In this document: in pieces, positions 26,161-34,947 of the stretch
Numbering within the stretch: the first letter of the stretch is position 1
Layout of the letters: the number at the start of each line of letters is the position of its first letter
Assembly (NCBI RefSeq): GCF_901482695.1
Contig: NZ_LR590484.1
Coordinates: 2,976,001-3,040,000, forward strand
DNA from: Sphingobacterium thalpophilum
GTDB taxonomy: Bacteria; Bacteroidota; Bacteroidia; Sphingobacteriales; Sphingobacteriaceae
DNA: 64,000 nt
Reading direction: 5' to 3'
Program-made: the position numbers and the translations under genes
Notes under the pieces: model-generated
The model's database searches: none
What the model saw: only the letters and a program-made list of their open reading frames with translations
Told to the model about the DNA's origin: nothing

Positions 26161-26520
26161 CTATTCTGCCTGCCCAAAAGTCAGTAGATTATTATCGGGG
26201 TCCAAGATGGAAAATTCCCATTGTCCCCAAGGTTTACGCGTTAATCCGCCATTGGGGTGAATGGCAATGTTCTTCTTCAGGAAGGATTGATAGAGTTGTT
26301 GAATATCGTCTGTGCGAATGTAGATCATACCATAGTTATCTTCTGGTGGAAGTTCCCTGTACTCGAAAAAATGGATTTCAACCTGATCTTTTCGGATCAT
26401 CAGGTAATCGGGATAATCTTCGCTGTTACAGTTTGAGAAACCAAGCTGGTTTAAATAGAAATCGCTTGTGACTGCCTTGTCACGCATCGGCAATTTTGGA
26501 TGTATCGCTGTTAGTTTCAT
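26161..26520 (-). CDS. VOC family protein (glyoxalase/bleomycin resistance-like)
   Basis: A 119-residue single VOC module: HPKLPMRDKAVTSDFYLNQL at the start, VEIHFFEYRELP, then GMIYIRTDDIQQLYQ and WGQWEFSILDPDNNLLTF at the end. The His and Glu metal or ligand positions are in these strands. Such proteins bind small toxic compounds or metals, or act in glyoxalase-type reactions. The bleomycin-resistance-like group is suggested by IHFFEYRELPPEDN. It lies in a same-strand run with a GNAT and a MaoC-like gene. Confidence 0.8.
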   Translation of the reverse strand: MKLTAIHPKLPMRDKAVTSDFYLNQLGFSNCNSEDYPDYLMIRKDQVEIHFFEYRELPPEDNYGMIYIRTDDIQQLYQSFLKKNIAIHPNGGLTRKPWGQWEFSILDPDNNLLTFGQAE

Positions 26521-26565
26521 TATTTAGTATATGTCTTTAGGAAATCCGGAAACGACATCGTCATT

Positions 26566-27039
26566 TTATTGCGATTCAGGTCGACAATACTTCAACAGAA
26601 CCATATCCTTCAACAATTGACCATTTTCGTAGATAGGCTGTTCGTAGTTCTCAATAAAAAAATTCTTACGGACGGCGTATTTCACGAAACCGTTGCGTTC
26701 GTAAAAGCGGATCTGATCCGTACCACAATCGGCTGTTCCCACAATGAGATTAGGGTATTGATCTGCGTATGTTTGCTGTATATAGCGCAAAATGCCGCTT
26801 CCTAGTCCACTGTTCTGAAAGGGAGGAGAAACAGCTATATTTTTTATTTCTAAGGTCGTATCGTCTATTGGACATAGACAGAATACGGCGACGACGCGAT
26901 CCTGTACCTGCACAACATAGACAGTAGACTTGAAAAGATATTTCTCAATTGCGGCTATAGTTTCATCCGCCAAAAGCAACAGATCATAAGGATAGTCCTT
27001 ATGATCCGTAACTTGTTTTATTGTTAAACCATCCAGCAT
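26566..27039 (-). CDS. GNAT family N-acetyltransferase
   Basis: A 157-residue protein from ATG 27039; an in-frame TTG at 27057 is rejected. The acetyl-CoA loop reads VSPPFQNSGLGSGILRYI near residues 82-99, preceded by TTLEIKNIAV, the usual beta-4 strand. FYERNGFVKY near 125-134 is the final family motif. Substrate is unknown. It lies between MaoC-like and VOC genes on the same strand. Confidence 0.85.
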   Translation of the reverse strand: MLDGLTIKQVTDHKDYPYDLLLLADETIAAIEKYLFKSTVYVVQVQDRVVAVFCLCPIDDTTLEIKNIAVSPPFQNSGLGSGILRYIQQTYADQYPNLIVGTADCGTDQIRFYERNGFVKYAVRKNFFIENYEQPIYENGQLLKDMVLLKYCRPESQ

Positions 27040-27072
27040 ATTCAAAAGTTGGTTCAATTTGTGCAGTTGGCG

Positions 27073-27531
27073 TCAATTGAAGTGGTATAAAAAAATCACA
27101 TCTCCGACATAGGCGGGTTTGGTATTGTCTTTTATTTTCAATGTCGCTTCAATGGTAACCTTGACCACACCCCTCAAGTTGACGACACTTTTAACATGGG
27201 TGTGCAGCTGCACTTCGTTGTCGACTAGGACCGGCTGGGCAAACCGCAAATTTTCGATGCCATAATTAATTTCCATTTTGACGTTCCGAACATCGGCAAT
27301 CTGCTTCCACAAATAAGGAATGAGTGACAAGGTCAGGTAGCCATGTGCGATAGTTGACTTAAATGGGCTTTCTGTTTTTGCTTTTTCACTGTCGAGATGG
27401 ATCCATTGATGGTCTAAAGTTGCGTCCGCGAACTGATTAATCTGTCTTTGATCGATTTTATGCCATTGAGATTCGCCTAATGACTTGCCCTCAAAGGCCT
27501 TATACTCTTCATAATTGTTAATTATTGTCAT
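27073..27531 (-). CDS. MaoC family hot-dog dehydratase (R-specific enoyl hydratase-like)
   Basis: A 152-residue hot-dog fold protein from ATG 27531. The signature FADATLDHQWIHLDSEKA followed by FKSTIAHGYLTLSL carries the catalytic Asp-x4-His pair of the hydratase-2 family. It probably hydrates a trans-2-enoyl thioester or a related acid. No fatty-acid or polyhydroxyalkanoate gene is adjacent. It is the first gene of the MaoC-GNAT-VOC run, with a -7 element upstream. Confidence 0.85.
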   Translation of the reverse strand: MTIINNYEEYKAFEGKSLGESQWHKIDQRQINQFADATLDHQWIHLDSEKAKTESPFKSTIAHGYLTLSLIPYLWKQIADVRNVKMEINYGIENLRFAQPVLVDNEVQLHTHVKSVVNLRGVVKVTIEATLKIKDNTKPAYVGDVIFLYHFN

Positions 27532-27601
27532 ATTGTATGTCTTTATCAATTTTCTGCTGGAAATTGCTTCCGGGCAATTTGATCGAGTGTCAAATTTTAG
27601 C

Positions 27602-27609
27602 CAAAGATA
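27602..27609 (-). promoter_or_regulatory. -7 promoter element TATCTTTG of the MaoC-GNAT-VOC run
   Basis: TATCTTTG on the minus strand fits TAnnTTTG, about 70 bases before ATG 27531. Confidence 0.5.
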
Positions 27610-27694
27610 ACCATTGTCAGGAGTAATCCAAGTATCCCTTTTTGTACCTGTCCGAAGACCCCTGATTCGGTATCATATTGATTGGCAGGTCCTG

Positions 27695-28120
27695 TCAGGG
27701 AAGTATGCCATATGTTTTTTCCACATATGATTTAAAATTATTCAATATGGCCCGCCAGCCCTCACGCTGCATTTCAATAGGATTCTCAGACTCTGCATCA
27801 AAAATTATGCTGACATCTGTAGAGGATTTTTTGGAATCAAAATGAATTTCGACATGACGACCGTCGGCCATGTCATAGGCAATCCGTTTAAAAGGATCAA
27901 GTGCTGTATATGTCCCCACGAAATCAAAACCAGCAGATCCATCTTTAGCCTCCATGTGGTTTTTAAATTTACCCCCTATACGGAGATCGTTGGTCGAACT
28001 TGTACAATGCCAGTCCTCAGCAGCATGATTCCATTGCATAATGTCCTCCGCAGAAGTGTATGCATTCCATATGGTCTCCACACGCACGTTAATCGATGTT
28101 TGTATGTTTATTTTTTCCAT
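27695..28120 (-). CDS. SRPBCC family protein (AHSA1-like)
   Basis: A 141-residue protein of the START/Bet v1 fold. It opens with INIQTSINVRVETIWNAYTS and IMQWNHAAEDWHC, as in the AHSA1 subgroup, and ends with helix MQREGWRAILNNFKSYVE. It has a ligand cavity fold without catalytic residues of known type. A lone gene; function is unknown. Confidence 0.82.
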   Translation of the reverse strand: MEKINIQTSINVRVETIWNAYTSAEDIMQWNHAAEDWHCTSSTNDLRIGGKFKNHMEAKDGSAGFDFVGTYTALDPFKRIAYDMADGRHVEIHFDSKKSSTDVSIIFDAESENPIEMQREGWRAILNNFKSYVEKTYGILP

Positions 28121-28349
28121 GCTTATGTCGATTGTTTTCTGATGTAATCTCTTGTTATCTCTAATAACAGGTTTTTTGGCTATTTGTTATATCGGATCGA
28201 AGATAATTATGCCCACTGCTCGAAAAGTAAGCACGACACAGCTCGTTCAGGAACAGCGCGTATTTGTGTAATGCTTTTGTAATTTCGATAAAGAAATTTA
28301 AGCAGTTTTTGCTAACTTTATGAATCTGAATACTTAAACCCATTATACG

Positions 28350-29156
28350 ATGTCTATCAGGTTGTTTTTTATCCTCTTTTTACTGATTTCGCAAGGCTGT
28401 GCTCTTGCTCAGAACTATCAGACAATAGAAAATATCAGCTATTGTAAAAATGCTGATACGGATGCTTATAAAAAGGAGCGGTGTAAGCTTGATCTATATA
28501 TCCCTAAGGGAAAAAAAGGGTTTTCAACAATTGTATGGTTCCATGGCGGGGGGCTGGAAGAGGGCAATAAGTTTATCCCGCTTGAATTAAAGGAAAAGGG
28601 CGTAGCTGTTGTGGCGGTCAATTATAGGCTAAGTCCCCGAGCCAAGGCGCCAAGCTATATAGAAGATGCAGCAGAAGCTGTTGCATGGACCTTTTCTCAT
28701 ATATCTTCTTATGGGGGTGATCCCGGTAAGATCTATATTTCGGGTCATTCGGCTGGTGGTTATCTGGCGTTGATGGTTGGTTTGGATAGCAGCTACTTGC
28801 AACCTTATGGAATCGCTAATAGCCGTATAAAAGGACTGGCACCTATCAGCGGACAGACGAATACACATTATACCATTAAGAAAGAGCGAGGACAGTCGAT
28901 GGTCATACCTCAGATCGACGAATATGCGCCGATATCTCATGCGCGGAAGAATGCGCCACCCATTTTACTGATTACTGGTGATGAACGGCTGGAACTACCG
29001 GCACGATATGAAGAAAACGCCCATTTGGCAGCGATCTTAAAACAGACGGGGCATACGAACACAGTGTTGTATAAGTTGCAGGGCTTTGATCATGGCGGCG
29101 TTTATGCACCCGGCTGCCTGTTGATGCTCAAATGGATCAAAGAGCAGGAAAAATAG
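28350..29156 (+). CDS. Exported alpha/beta-hydrolase (esterase, HSL/BD-FAE-like)
   Basis: A 268-residue protein with a signal peptide (cleavage around ALAQ, residue 21, with a Cys at 17 that could make it a lipoprotein). The oxyanion motif WFHGGG lies near residues 63-68. The nucleophile elbow GHSAGG near 135-140 supplies the serine. The acid is likely the Asp in ILLITGDERLELP near 211, and the histidine is in FDHGG near 249. It hydrolyses a small ester or peptide-like substrate. It stands alone just before the copper operon on the same strand, without a clear link. Confidence 0.87.
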   Translation: MSIRLFFILFLLISQGCALAQNYQTIENISYCKNADTDAYKKERCKLDLYIPKGKKGFSTIVWFHGGGLEEGNKFIPLELKEKGVAVVAVNYRLSPRAKAPSYIEDAAEAVAWTFSHISSYGGDPGKIYISGHSAGGYLALMVGLDSSYLQPYGIANSRIKGLAPISGQTNTHYTIKKERGQSMVIPQIDEYAPISHARKNAPPILLITGDERLELPARYEENAHLAAILKQTGHTNTVLYKLQGFDHGGVYAPGCLLMLKWIKEQEK

Positions 29157-29236
29157 GAATGGAAATTCTATAAAAAAAATAAAAAATATTATAACAATAA
29201 ACTGAAAAATAGTAACGACCTTTATTATGTAAAAAC

Positions 29237-29262
29237 ATCACGAATACTGTTGTTGTAGTGAT
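29237..29262 (+). promoter_or_regulatory. Candidate operator before the copper operon
   Basis: An interrupted inverted repeat: ATCAC at 29237-29241 and GTGAT at 29258-29262, with TAC and GTA inside in matching positions. It lies 27 bases before the first operon gene. No regulator gene for copper is in the window, so the assignment is weak. Confidence 0.3.
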
Positions 29263-29288
29263 AGACTGTAATAAGTTCGTTTTTTTGT

Positions 29289-29711
29289 ATGTGGACAAAA
29301 GGCAATATTGTTTTAATTCTGTGTATCGTGGCGCTATTTTTAGTGCCGGGCCGGACATTTGCCTGCCACGGAAATTCTGAAAAACCCCAGGTAGAAAAAT
29401 CCTGCTGCGCAGAAAACGAACAGAACACAAGTGATACCGCAGCAGAAAGCTGTTGCAAAGAAGAAAAGTCGGATCCTAAAAAACCCGGTGGCCAGCCTTC
29501 GAAATCTGATCAGCACGATTCAGACTGTAACAAGCAGTGCAATGAGAAAACCTGCCGCACTGCGCTGCAGTATAATCCTATTATTTCCCCTCACGAGGAG
29601 GGACTTTCAGCACCCATCACAATAGATGGTCTGCAATCCTATGGATTGTATAAGCCTCCTTTTTGTCCGGACGCTTATTTCTCTATCTGGCAACCGCCCA
29701 AGCTTGCCTAG
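29289..29711 (+). CDS. Cysteine-rich exported protein of the copper operon
   Basis: A 140-residue protein with an N-terminal hydrophobic segment ending near PGRTFA. The mature part has a cysteine ladder: CH just after the signal, SCCAENE, SCCKEEK and DCNKQCNEKTC. It is also rich in Lys, Glu, Ser and Gln. The C-terminal third is hydrophobic-aromatic (PPFCPDAYFSIWQPPKLA). I recognise no family. The location as first gene of a copper-handling operon and the paired thiols suggest a periplasmic metal (copper or zinc) binder. That is inference. Confidence 0.65.
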   Translation: MWTKGNIVLILCIVALFLVPGRTFACHGNSEKPQVEKSCCAENEQNTSDTAAESCCKEEKSDPKKPGGQPSKSDQHDSDCNKQCNEKTCRTALQYNPIISPHEEGLSAPITIDGLQSYGLYKPPFCPDAYFSIWQPPKLA

Positions 29712-29719
29712 AGATTGGC

Positions 29720-29740
29720 GATAGCCGGTGCTATCTCTTT
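29720..29740 (+). terminator. Possible attenuator hairpin between copper genes 1 and 2
   Basis: GATAGC at 29720-29725 and GCTATC at 29730-29735 flank a CGGT loop, followed by TCTTTTC. It lies 9 bases after the stop of the Cys-rich gene and could cause partial termination. Confidence 0.45.
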
Positions 29741-29876
29741 TCGGAACCTTTGTTCCGATCCACAATTTGTATAAATATAGGAATTCACCTGGATGACATC
29801 CGCTATTATGTTCTAGTTGGCGGTGACAGCCTGTGGCATTTCCTTCTGTATTTACTTAATTTCAATAAAATATATC

Positions 29877-30758
29877 ATGAAATCAATATCATTTATCGGT
29901 TTAGTCATACTGGGTGTATTATCCGATACGTATACACAAGCACAGATTAAGCATGCAAAGACAGAAACAGTAAAGATATCTGGAAACAGCCCGTCGGTAA
30001 AGACCGTTATAGAACGGGAGGGCGGGGAAAGAAAAATAGCAAAAGTCGACTGGAACCAAGCTACAAAAATGGCTACCATTACGTATGATGCTTCAAAAAC
30101 AGATGCCGATGATGTGCTCAAACGCATTGCGCTCGCGGGTTTCGATAACGAGCGATTTTTAGCGCCAGATGACGCGTACGCCAATTTACCTGAAGAAGAA
30201 CAATATCTCCGCGTATTCAAACCGGCATCCACCCAACATGGTCAACATTCGGGACATAGTATGCAATCAACGGCAAGCCATTCTGGCCATGCTGAAAAGA
30301 CGGAAGCAGTCTTCACTGTAGTCCAGCGTACGACAATGTCCCAACTGGCTAGTCACTACTTTGCCCTAAAAGATGGTCTGGTAAAGACTGATGCACAAAC
30401 AGCAGCCGCTCAGGCCTTGAACCTGCAGCAAGCAGTCAAAGCTGTCGACATGAACAAGCTCTCTCGAGAGGAGCACACCGTCTGGATGAAGGTGATGAAC
30501 AGTCTGGCAGCTGATGCGGCTGCCATTGCAAAGACAAAAGATGTCGCCAAGCAACGCATGGCTTTTGCTACCCTGTCCCAGGCGATGTATCAGCTGCTGA
30601 AAGTAAGCCATCTTCAGGCTCCTGTTTATTATCAGCATTGCCCCATGTTTAACGACGGAAAAGGGGGGAACTGGTTGACTAAGGAAAAGGCCGTGAAAAA
30701 TCCATTCTTTGGATCGCAGATGATGAGTTGTGGAAGCACAGTAGAGACACTTAATTAG
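29877..30758 (+). CDS. Copper operon DUF3347 protein with a degenerate HMA domain
   Basis: An exported 293-residue protein from ATG 29877 (a TTG at 29817 is rejected) with a signal peptide ending near YTQA. Residues 25-100 resemble a heavy-metal-associated fold, but the usual GNCGMC metal loop reads GNSPSV, so both cysteines are lost. A His/Met linker (HGQHSGHSMQSTASHSGH) follows. The last 170 residues are DUF3347: HYFALKDGLVKTDAQTAA and a metal-site-like end YYQHCPMFNDGKGGNW with FFGSQMMSCGS, as in the C-terminus of CusB-like proteins. Probable periplasmic copper carrier. Confidence 0.82.
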   Translation: MKSISFIGLVILGVLSDTYTQAQIKHAKTETVKISGNSPSVKTVIEREGGERKIAKVDWNQATKMATITYDASKTDADDVLKRIALAGFDNERFLAPDDAYANLPEEEQYLRVFKPASTQHGQHSGHSMQSTASHSGHAEKTEAVFTVVQRTTMSQLASHYFALKDGLVKTDAQTAAAQALNLQQAVKAVDMNKLSREEHTVWMKVMNSLAADAAAIAKTKDVAKQRMAFATLSQAMYQLLKVSHLQAPVYYQHCPMFNDGKGGNWLTKEKAVKNPFFGSQMMSCGSTVETLN

Positions 30759-30767
30759 TGGCGACTG

Positions 30768-31196
30768 ATGAATTATTTAATGCTTATCCTTACGGTGCTG
30801 GTCGCTTCATTAATGGCCTGCACCCGTTCTCAGCATAACCCTCAGCTACCGAAAGCGGACAATAGCGAAGACGTTGCGGCCATGAACACTATCCAGCCTG
30901 CTCAGTATAGAAAAGGCGATCTTGTTCCTGCTGCCGAGGTCTGTATGGTTAATGATGCCTTTATGGCAAAGAAACAACTGCTGGTAGAACACAATGGTAA
31001 AATGTACTACGGTTGTTGTCAAATGTGCAAAGATAGGATCCCCAGGGAGCAGGCCGTACGCATAGCTACAGACCCTTTCTCCGGAAAAACCGTTGATAAA
31101 GCAGAAGCTATTATCGCTATTACAGGTGACCGGGGGGAAGTATCCTATTTTGAGAACGAAGCAAATTATAGGAGTTATTTTAAACATACAAACTGA
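30768..31196 (+). CDS. Copper operon lipoprotein with a TRASH-like metal site
   Basis: A 142-residue lipoprotein (SLMAC, cysteine near 18), starting 9 bases after the DUF3347 gene. The middle carries VCMVNDAFMAKK, then MYYGCCQMCKDRIP, a Cys arrangement like TRASH or YHS-type metal sites, with several methionines. It is likely a periplasmic copper carrier between the soluble factors and the oxidase encoded next. Family assignment is by pattern, not certain. Confidence 0.72.
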   Translation: MNYLMLILTVLVASLMACTRSQHNPQLPKADNSEDVAAMNTIQPAQYRKGDLVPAAEVCMVNDAFMAKKQLLVEHNGKMYYGCCQMCKDRIPREQAVRIATDPFSGKTVDKAEAIIAITGDRGEVSYFENEANYRSYFKHTN

Positions 31197-31277
31197 TTAA
31201 AACAGTCTACTTATATAAGTGTTTATTTTTAAATCGCTGCGTTTCAAACAGCTGTTTTAGCAGTAAGAAAAGATAAG

Positions 31278-33551
31278 ATGAGTAAAAGAAACAATCTATT
31301 AATCCTGGTTTTTCTGTTTGCCTTGCAGATGACCGCCTTGGCTCAGAAAATGGTGCGGCATGAGCTTTATGTGCGTGATACCATTGTCAACTATGCCGGG
31401 AAAGCAAAACGTGCTATTGCGGTCAATGGGCAGATTCCAATGCCTACGTTGACGTTTACGGAAGGTGACACAGCCGAAATCGTGGTCCACAACGAACTGA
31501 AAGAGAGTACTTCTTTACACTGGCACGGTATCTTTTTGCCAAATAAGGAGGATGGTGTGCCACATCTGACGCAGGAGCCGATAAAACCACAATCGACGTA
31601 CACGTACAGGTTCCCTGTGATCCAGCATGGGACGCATTGGTACCATTCACATTCCGGATGGCAGGAGCAGATCGGTATGTACGGTAGCCTGATTCTTAAA
31701 AAACGGTCTGATGATAAATCTTTCCGGAAAGGAATAGACGATCTGCCGGCTATTCCAATTATTTTAAGTGAGTGGACAAATTATAATCCCCATCATATCC
31801 AGCGTATGCTACATACCGCCAACGACTGGTCTGCCATCAAAAAGGGAGCGACGCAGTCCTATGCCGAAGCCATAAAAGCAGGAAAGTTCAAGACCAAAAT
31901 CACCAACGAATGGAAGCGCCAGCTGGCCATGGATGTGAGCGATGTATATTATGACCGGGTATTGATAAATGGTGCGCACACCAGCGACCTACGGGAAGTT
32001 GACGGAAGGAAACTGAAGGCTGGAGACAAGGTACGCTTACAGATTTCCAATGGTGGTGCCTCTTCTTATTTTTGGTTGCGGTATGCCGGAGGGAAAATAA
32101 CAGTTGTGGCCAATGATGGCAACGATGTCGTACCGGTGGAGGTAGACCGGTTACTGATAGCCGTATCCGAAACCTATGACGTGGTGCTTACTATTCCTGA
32201 TGACGGCGTGGCCTACGAGTTTATGGCGACGACGGAAGACCGTACGCAGTCCGCCAGCTATTTTGTCGGCAATGGAATCAAGCAGCTGATTTCGCCCCTC
32301 CCACGTCTCAAGTATTTTGAAGGGATGAAGATGATGAATGACATGATGAAAATGAATGGGGATCTCAACGATATGGGCATGAAGATGAGTCTCAACCAGA
32401 TGGATATGAACGTCGTCATGTATCCCGAAATTACAGGAGGCGGGAACAACAAAGAGCATGCTCAGCATATGGGAATGGATCACGGTAAAATGGATAAGAA
32501 TGCAGACGCTAACCGGTATGATGCAAATGCGCAGAGTGATATCGTCACATTGAACTATGCGATGTTGGAATCTCCGCAGGTTACAGAACTTCCCAAGTCA
32601 TCTCCTGTGCGTGAGCTTAGGTTTGAGCTGACGGGTAATATGAACCGTTATGTCTGGAGCATGGACAACAAAATTCTTTCCGAAACCGACAAAATTCCGG
32701 TTAAGAAGGGTGAAGTGCTGCGGATCACACTCTACAACAACTCGATGATGCGGCATCCGATCCACTTGCATGGCTTCGATTTTAGACTGTTGAACGGTAA
32801 AGGAGCTAAGGCGCCTCTCAAAAATGTGGTCGATATCATGCCGATGGAGACTGACACTATCGAGTTCTTAGCCAATGAGGAAGGCGACTGGTTTTTCCAC
32901 TGTCATATCCTGTATCATATGATGGCTGGTATGAATCGTGTGTTCGCCGTGGGCGATTACCAAAATCCCAATCTGCCCGATAAGGCAAAAGCGTATAAGG
33001 AATTGCAGCGCGAGAGCAATATGCTCCACTTTATGGCGCAGAACGACTTTGCCACGAACGGAAATGACGGTCAGGCTATGTTCCAAAATGCGCGCTGGCA
33101 GCTGGGTTCGGAGTGGCGGCTGGGCTACAACGACATGCATGGGTATGAAGTAGAGACGCATCTGGGACGTTTCCTCGGAAAGATGCAGTGGTTTATGCCT
33201 TTTGTTGGTTTTGATTACCGTTACCGCCGGATGGGAGAGGACACACACGAAAAGAATATTTTTGGTCAGACCAATAAAAAAGACAGTCGCAAAGCGGTGA
33301 GCTTAGGGTTTATGTATACTCTGCCGATGCTGATTAATTTTCAGGCTGAGGTGTATCACGACGGTATTGCGCGCCTGCAGCTGATGCGGGAGGATATTCC
33401 TATCTCCAGAAGAATCCGGGCGGACTTTATGGTAAATTCAGATCTGGAATATATGGCCGGACTGAACTATGTGCTGACAAAGAATATGGCTTTTAGAACC
33501 CACTATGACAGCGATATGGGATTTGGTGTGGGGCTGTCCCTAAATTACTAA
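31278..33551 (+). CDS. copA: Multicopper oxidase (CopA/PcoA type) fused to a CopB-like C-terminal domain
   Basis: A 757-residue exported protein (signal ending near LAQ, residue 23). It has three cupredoxin domains with all four copper motifs: HWHG at 81-84, HWYHSH at 120-125, HPIHLHG near 493-499 and HCHILYHMMAGM near 541-552. A Met/His-rich segment near 345-407 (MKMMNDMMKMNG, then HAQHMGMDHGKMDK) is typical of CopA. After residue 580 a region of about 170 residues reads as outer-membrane strands (MPFVGFDYRYRRMGED, GVGLSLNY at the end) and resembles CopB/PcoB. It oxidises Cu(I) to Cu(II) in the periplasm. Last gene of the operon. Confidence 0.9.
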   Translation: MSKRNNLLILVFLFALQMTALAQKMVRHELYVRDTIVNYAGKAKRAIAVNGQIPMPTLTFTEGDTAEIVVHNELKESTSLHWHGIFLPNKEDGVPHLTQEPIKPQSTYTYRFPVIQHGTHWYHSHSGWQEQIGMYGSLILKKRSDDKSFRKGIDDLPAIPIILSEWTNYNPHHIQRMLHTANDWSAIKKGATQSYAEAIKAGKFKTKITNEWKRQLAMDVSDVYYDRVLINGAHTSDLREVDGRKLKAGDKVRLQISNGGASSYFWLRYAGGKITVVANDGNDVVPVEVDRLLIAVSETYDVVLTIPDDGVAYEFMATTEDRTQSASYFVGNGIKQLISPLPRLKYFEGMKMMNDMMKMNGDLNDMGMKMSLNQMDMNVVMYPEITGGGNNKEHAQHMGMDHGKMDKNADANRYDANAQSDIVTLNYAMLESPQVTELPKSSPVRELRFELTGNMNRYVWSMDNKILSETDKIPVKKGEVLRITLYNNSMMRHPIHLHGFDFRLLNGKGAKAPLKNVVDIMPMETDTIEFLANEEGDWFFHCHILYHMMAGMNRVFAVGDYQNPNLPDKAKAYKELQRESNMLHFMAQNDFATNGNDGQAMFQNARWQLGSEWRLGYNDMHGYEVETHLGRFLGKMQWFMPFVGFDYRYRRMGEDTHEKNIFGQTNKKDSRKAVSLGFMYTLPMLINFQAEVYHDGIARLQLMREDIPISRRIRADFMVNSDLEYMAGLNYVLTKNMAFRTHYDSDMGFGVGLSLNY

Positions 33552-33559
33552 TAGCAGCT

Positions 33560-33602
33560 AAAAAAAAGCAGGGTATTCCGTAATGGCATGCCCTGCTCTT
33601 TA
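33560..33602. terminator. Bidirectional terminator between the copper operon and fabH
   Basis: AGCAGGG at 33567-33573 pairs with CCCTGCT at 33591-33597, and inside it a further short stem closes on GTAAT. Seven As on the left give a strong T-run on the minus strand; the plus strand ends in CTCTTTAAC. Confidence 0.8.
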
Positions 33603-33636
33603 ACTGATGAACTATTTATCTTATACCTAGAGCCGC

Positions 33637-34635
33637 TTAAATCATCCATTTAAATAGGCTGGCTCCCCATGAAAAGCCTGCTCCGAAAGCGGTCAGCATA
33701 ACCAAATCACCAGTATTCAATTTTTTTATATTTTGCCAGATACAAAGCGGTATGGTAGCGGCAATCGTATTTCCCAGGTATTCGATATTGCTCAACGCAC
33801 GATCTTCGGGGATATTCAGGCTGCGACCCACAGCATCAATGATCCGCTGATTGGCCTGATGTGGAATTAACCAGTTGATATCTTCAATTTGCAGATTGTT
33901 GCGCTGCAGTACCGTCGTGCAGGCATCACTCATCGACTGGACCGCATGTTTGAACACCGTTTTTCCGTCCTGCTTAAGAAAGCGATTACTATTGACAGGA
34001 AGTGTGCTGTCGATAGGGTATAGGGATCCTCCTGCTTCAATCTTTAAAAATTCGCGTCCTGCACCGTTACTGCAGAGATAAGCATCCATAATACCGCCTT
34101 CAATTGAAGGCTCGAGCCAAATGACGCCGGCCCCATCGCCAAACAGGATATTTGTCGTGCGATCCTTCAGATCCACATATGTACTTATATTGTCGGCACC
34201 AACGACCAGCACATTTTTGTAGCGCTGTGTTTCGACAAGAGATGAAGCCATGTCCAAGGCATACAAAAATCCAGAACAAGCTGCATTGACGTCAAAAGCC
34301 CATACATTGTTTAGACCTAATTTCTCTAAAATAATATTGGCCGTAGCCGGCATAGGCATATCCGGGGTTGAAGTAGCGACAATAAGTGCATCTACGTCCC
34401 GTAAATCCTTGTTATATTTTTGTGCTAAATCCTGAATGGCCCTGACCGCCATATCCGATGTGGCAAGATTTTCATCTAAGATCCTCCGCTCCTTAATTCC
34501 TGTACGTTTGATGATCCACTCATCGGACGTGTCACAAAACTGCTCTAAATCGGTATTCGATCTTTTGTTCGGTGGGATATATCCACCAATAGCAGTTATT
34601 GCGGCATACGGCCTGCTCGGTATTCTTTCAATCAT
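33637..34635 (-). CDS. fabH: 3-oxoacyl-ACP synthase III (FabH)
   Basis: Starts fatty-acid synthesis by condensing an acyl-CoA with malonyl-ACP. The 332 residues match FabH. The catalytic Cys lies in VNAACSGFLYALD near residue 119, His in LIPHQANQRI near 259, and Asn in YLGNTIAATIPL near 289. IVATSTPDMPMPATA is also typical. It stands alone and is far from any acp or fabD gene, so it may be a second or specialised FabH. Bacteroidota often carry several, including starters for branched fatty acids. Confidence 0.93.
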   Translation of the reverse strand: MIERIPSRPYAAITAIGGYIPPNKRSNTDLEQFCDTSDEWIIKRTGIKERRILDENLATSDMAVRAIQDLAQKYNKDLRDVDALIVATSTPDMPMPATANIILEKLGLNNVWAFDVNAACSGFLYALDMASSLVETQRYKNVLVVGADNISTYVDLKDRTTNILFGDGAGVIWLEPSIEGGIMDAYLCSNGAGREFLKIEAGGSLYPIDSTLPVNSNRFLKQDGKTVFKHAVQSMSDACTTVLQRNNLQIEDINWLIPHQANQRIIDAVGRSLNIPEDRALSNIEYLGNTIAATIPLCIWQNIKKLNTGDLVMLTAFGAGFSWGASLFKWMI

Positions 34636-34947
34636 AAAATAATGTACTCTTTTCTCTCTTTTATACAGCCCAATCTAAAAAAAAGTAGCGGGCTTCAATT
34701 TTTGCGCCGTAAAACTACGGTTAATTTGATGAACAAAAAGCTCAAAACAGCCGTTTTTTACAAAATAATTACGTTACTGCATTATTTTTGACTGAATTGG
34801 GTTTCTTGACTATACTATTCTTTCAATTGGTCATATGATACCAAAATTATATATGGTTCGTTGTCTTTATTTCGAAATTTTAATTTTTAGGGTCTAGTCA
34901 AAATGGAGAAACGGTCTACGACATTTGACCAAGCTTCCCGTCAGGAC
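34636..34947. other. Intergenic region upstream of fabH
   Basis: A 312-base AT-rich stretch without a gene. On the minus strand TAATTTTG at 34842-34849 fits TAnnTTTG but is 207 bases before the fabH ATG. I see no RNA gene or repeat. Confidence 0.45.

Noticed and set aside
28161-28343. A 60-residue minus-strand frame between the SRPBCC and hydrolase genes
   Set aside because: No family pattern or start signal, lies across the upstream region of the hydrolase, and has atypical residue content.
29289-33551. Calling the copper genes a horizontally acquired island
   Set aside because: No repeats, integrase, tRNA or clear base-composition change at the borders by eye.
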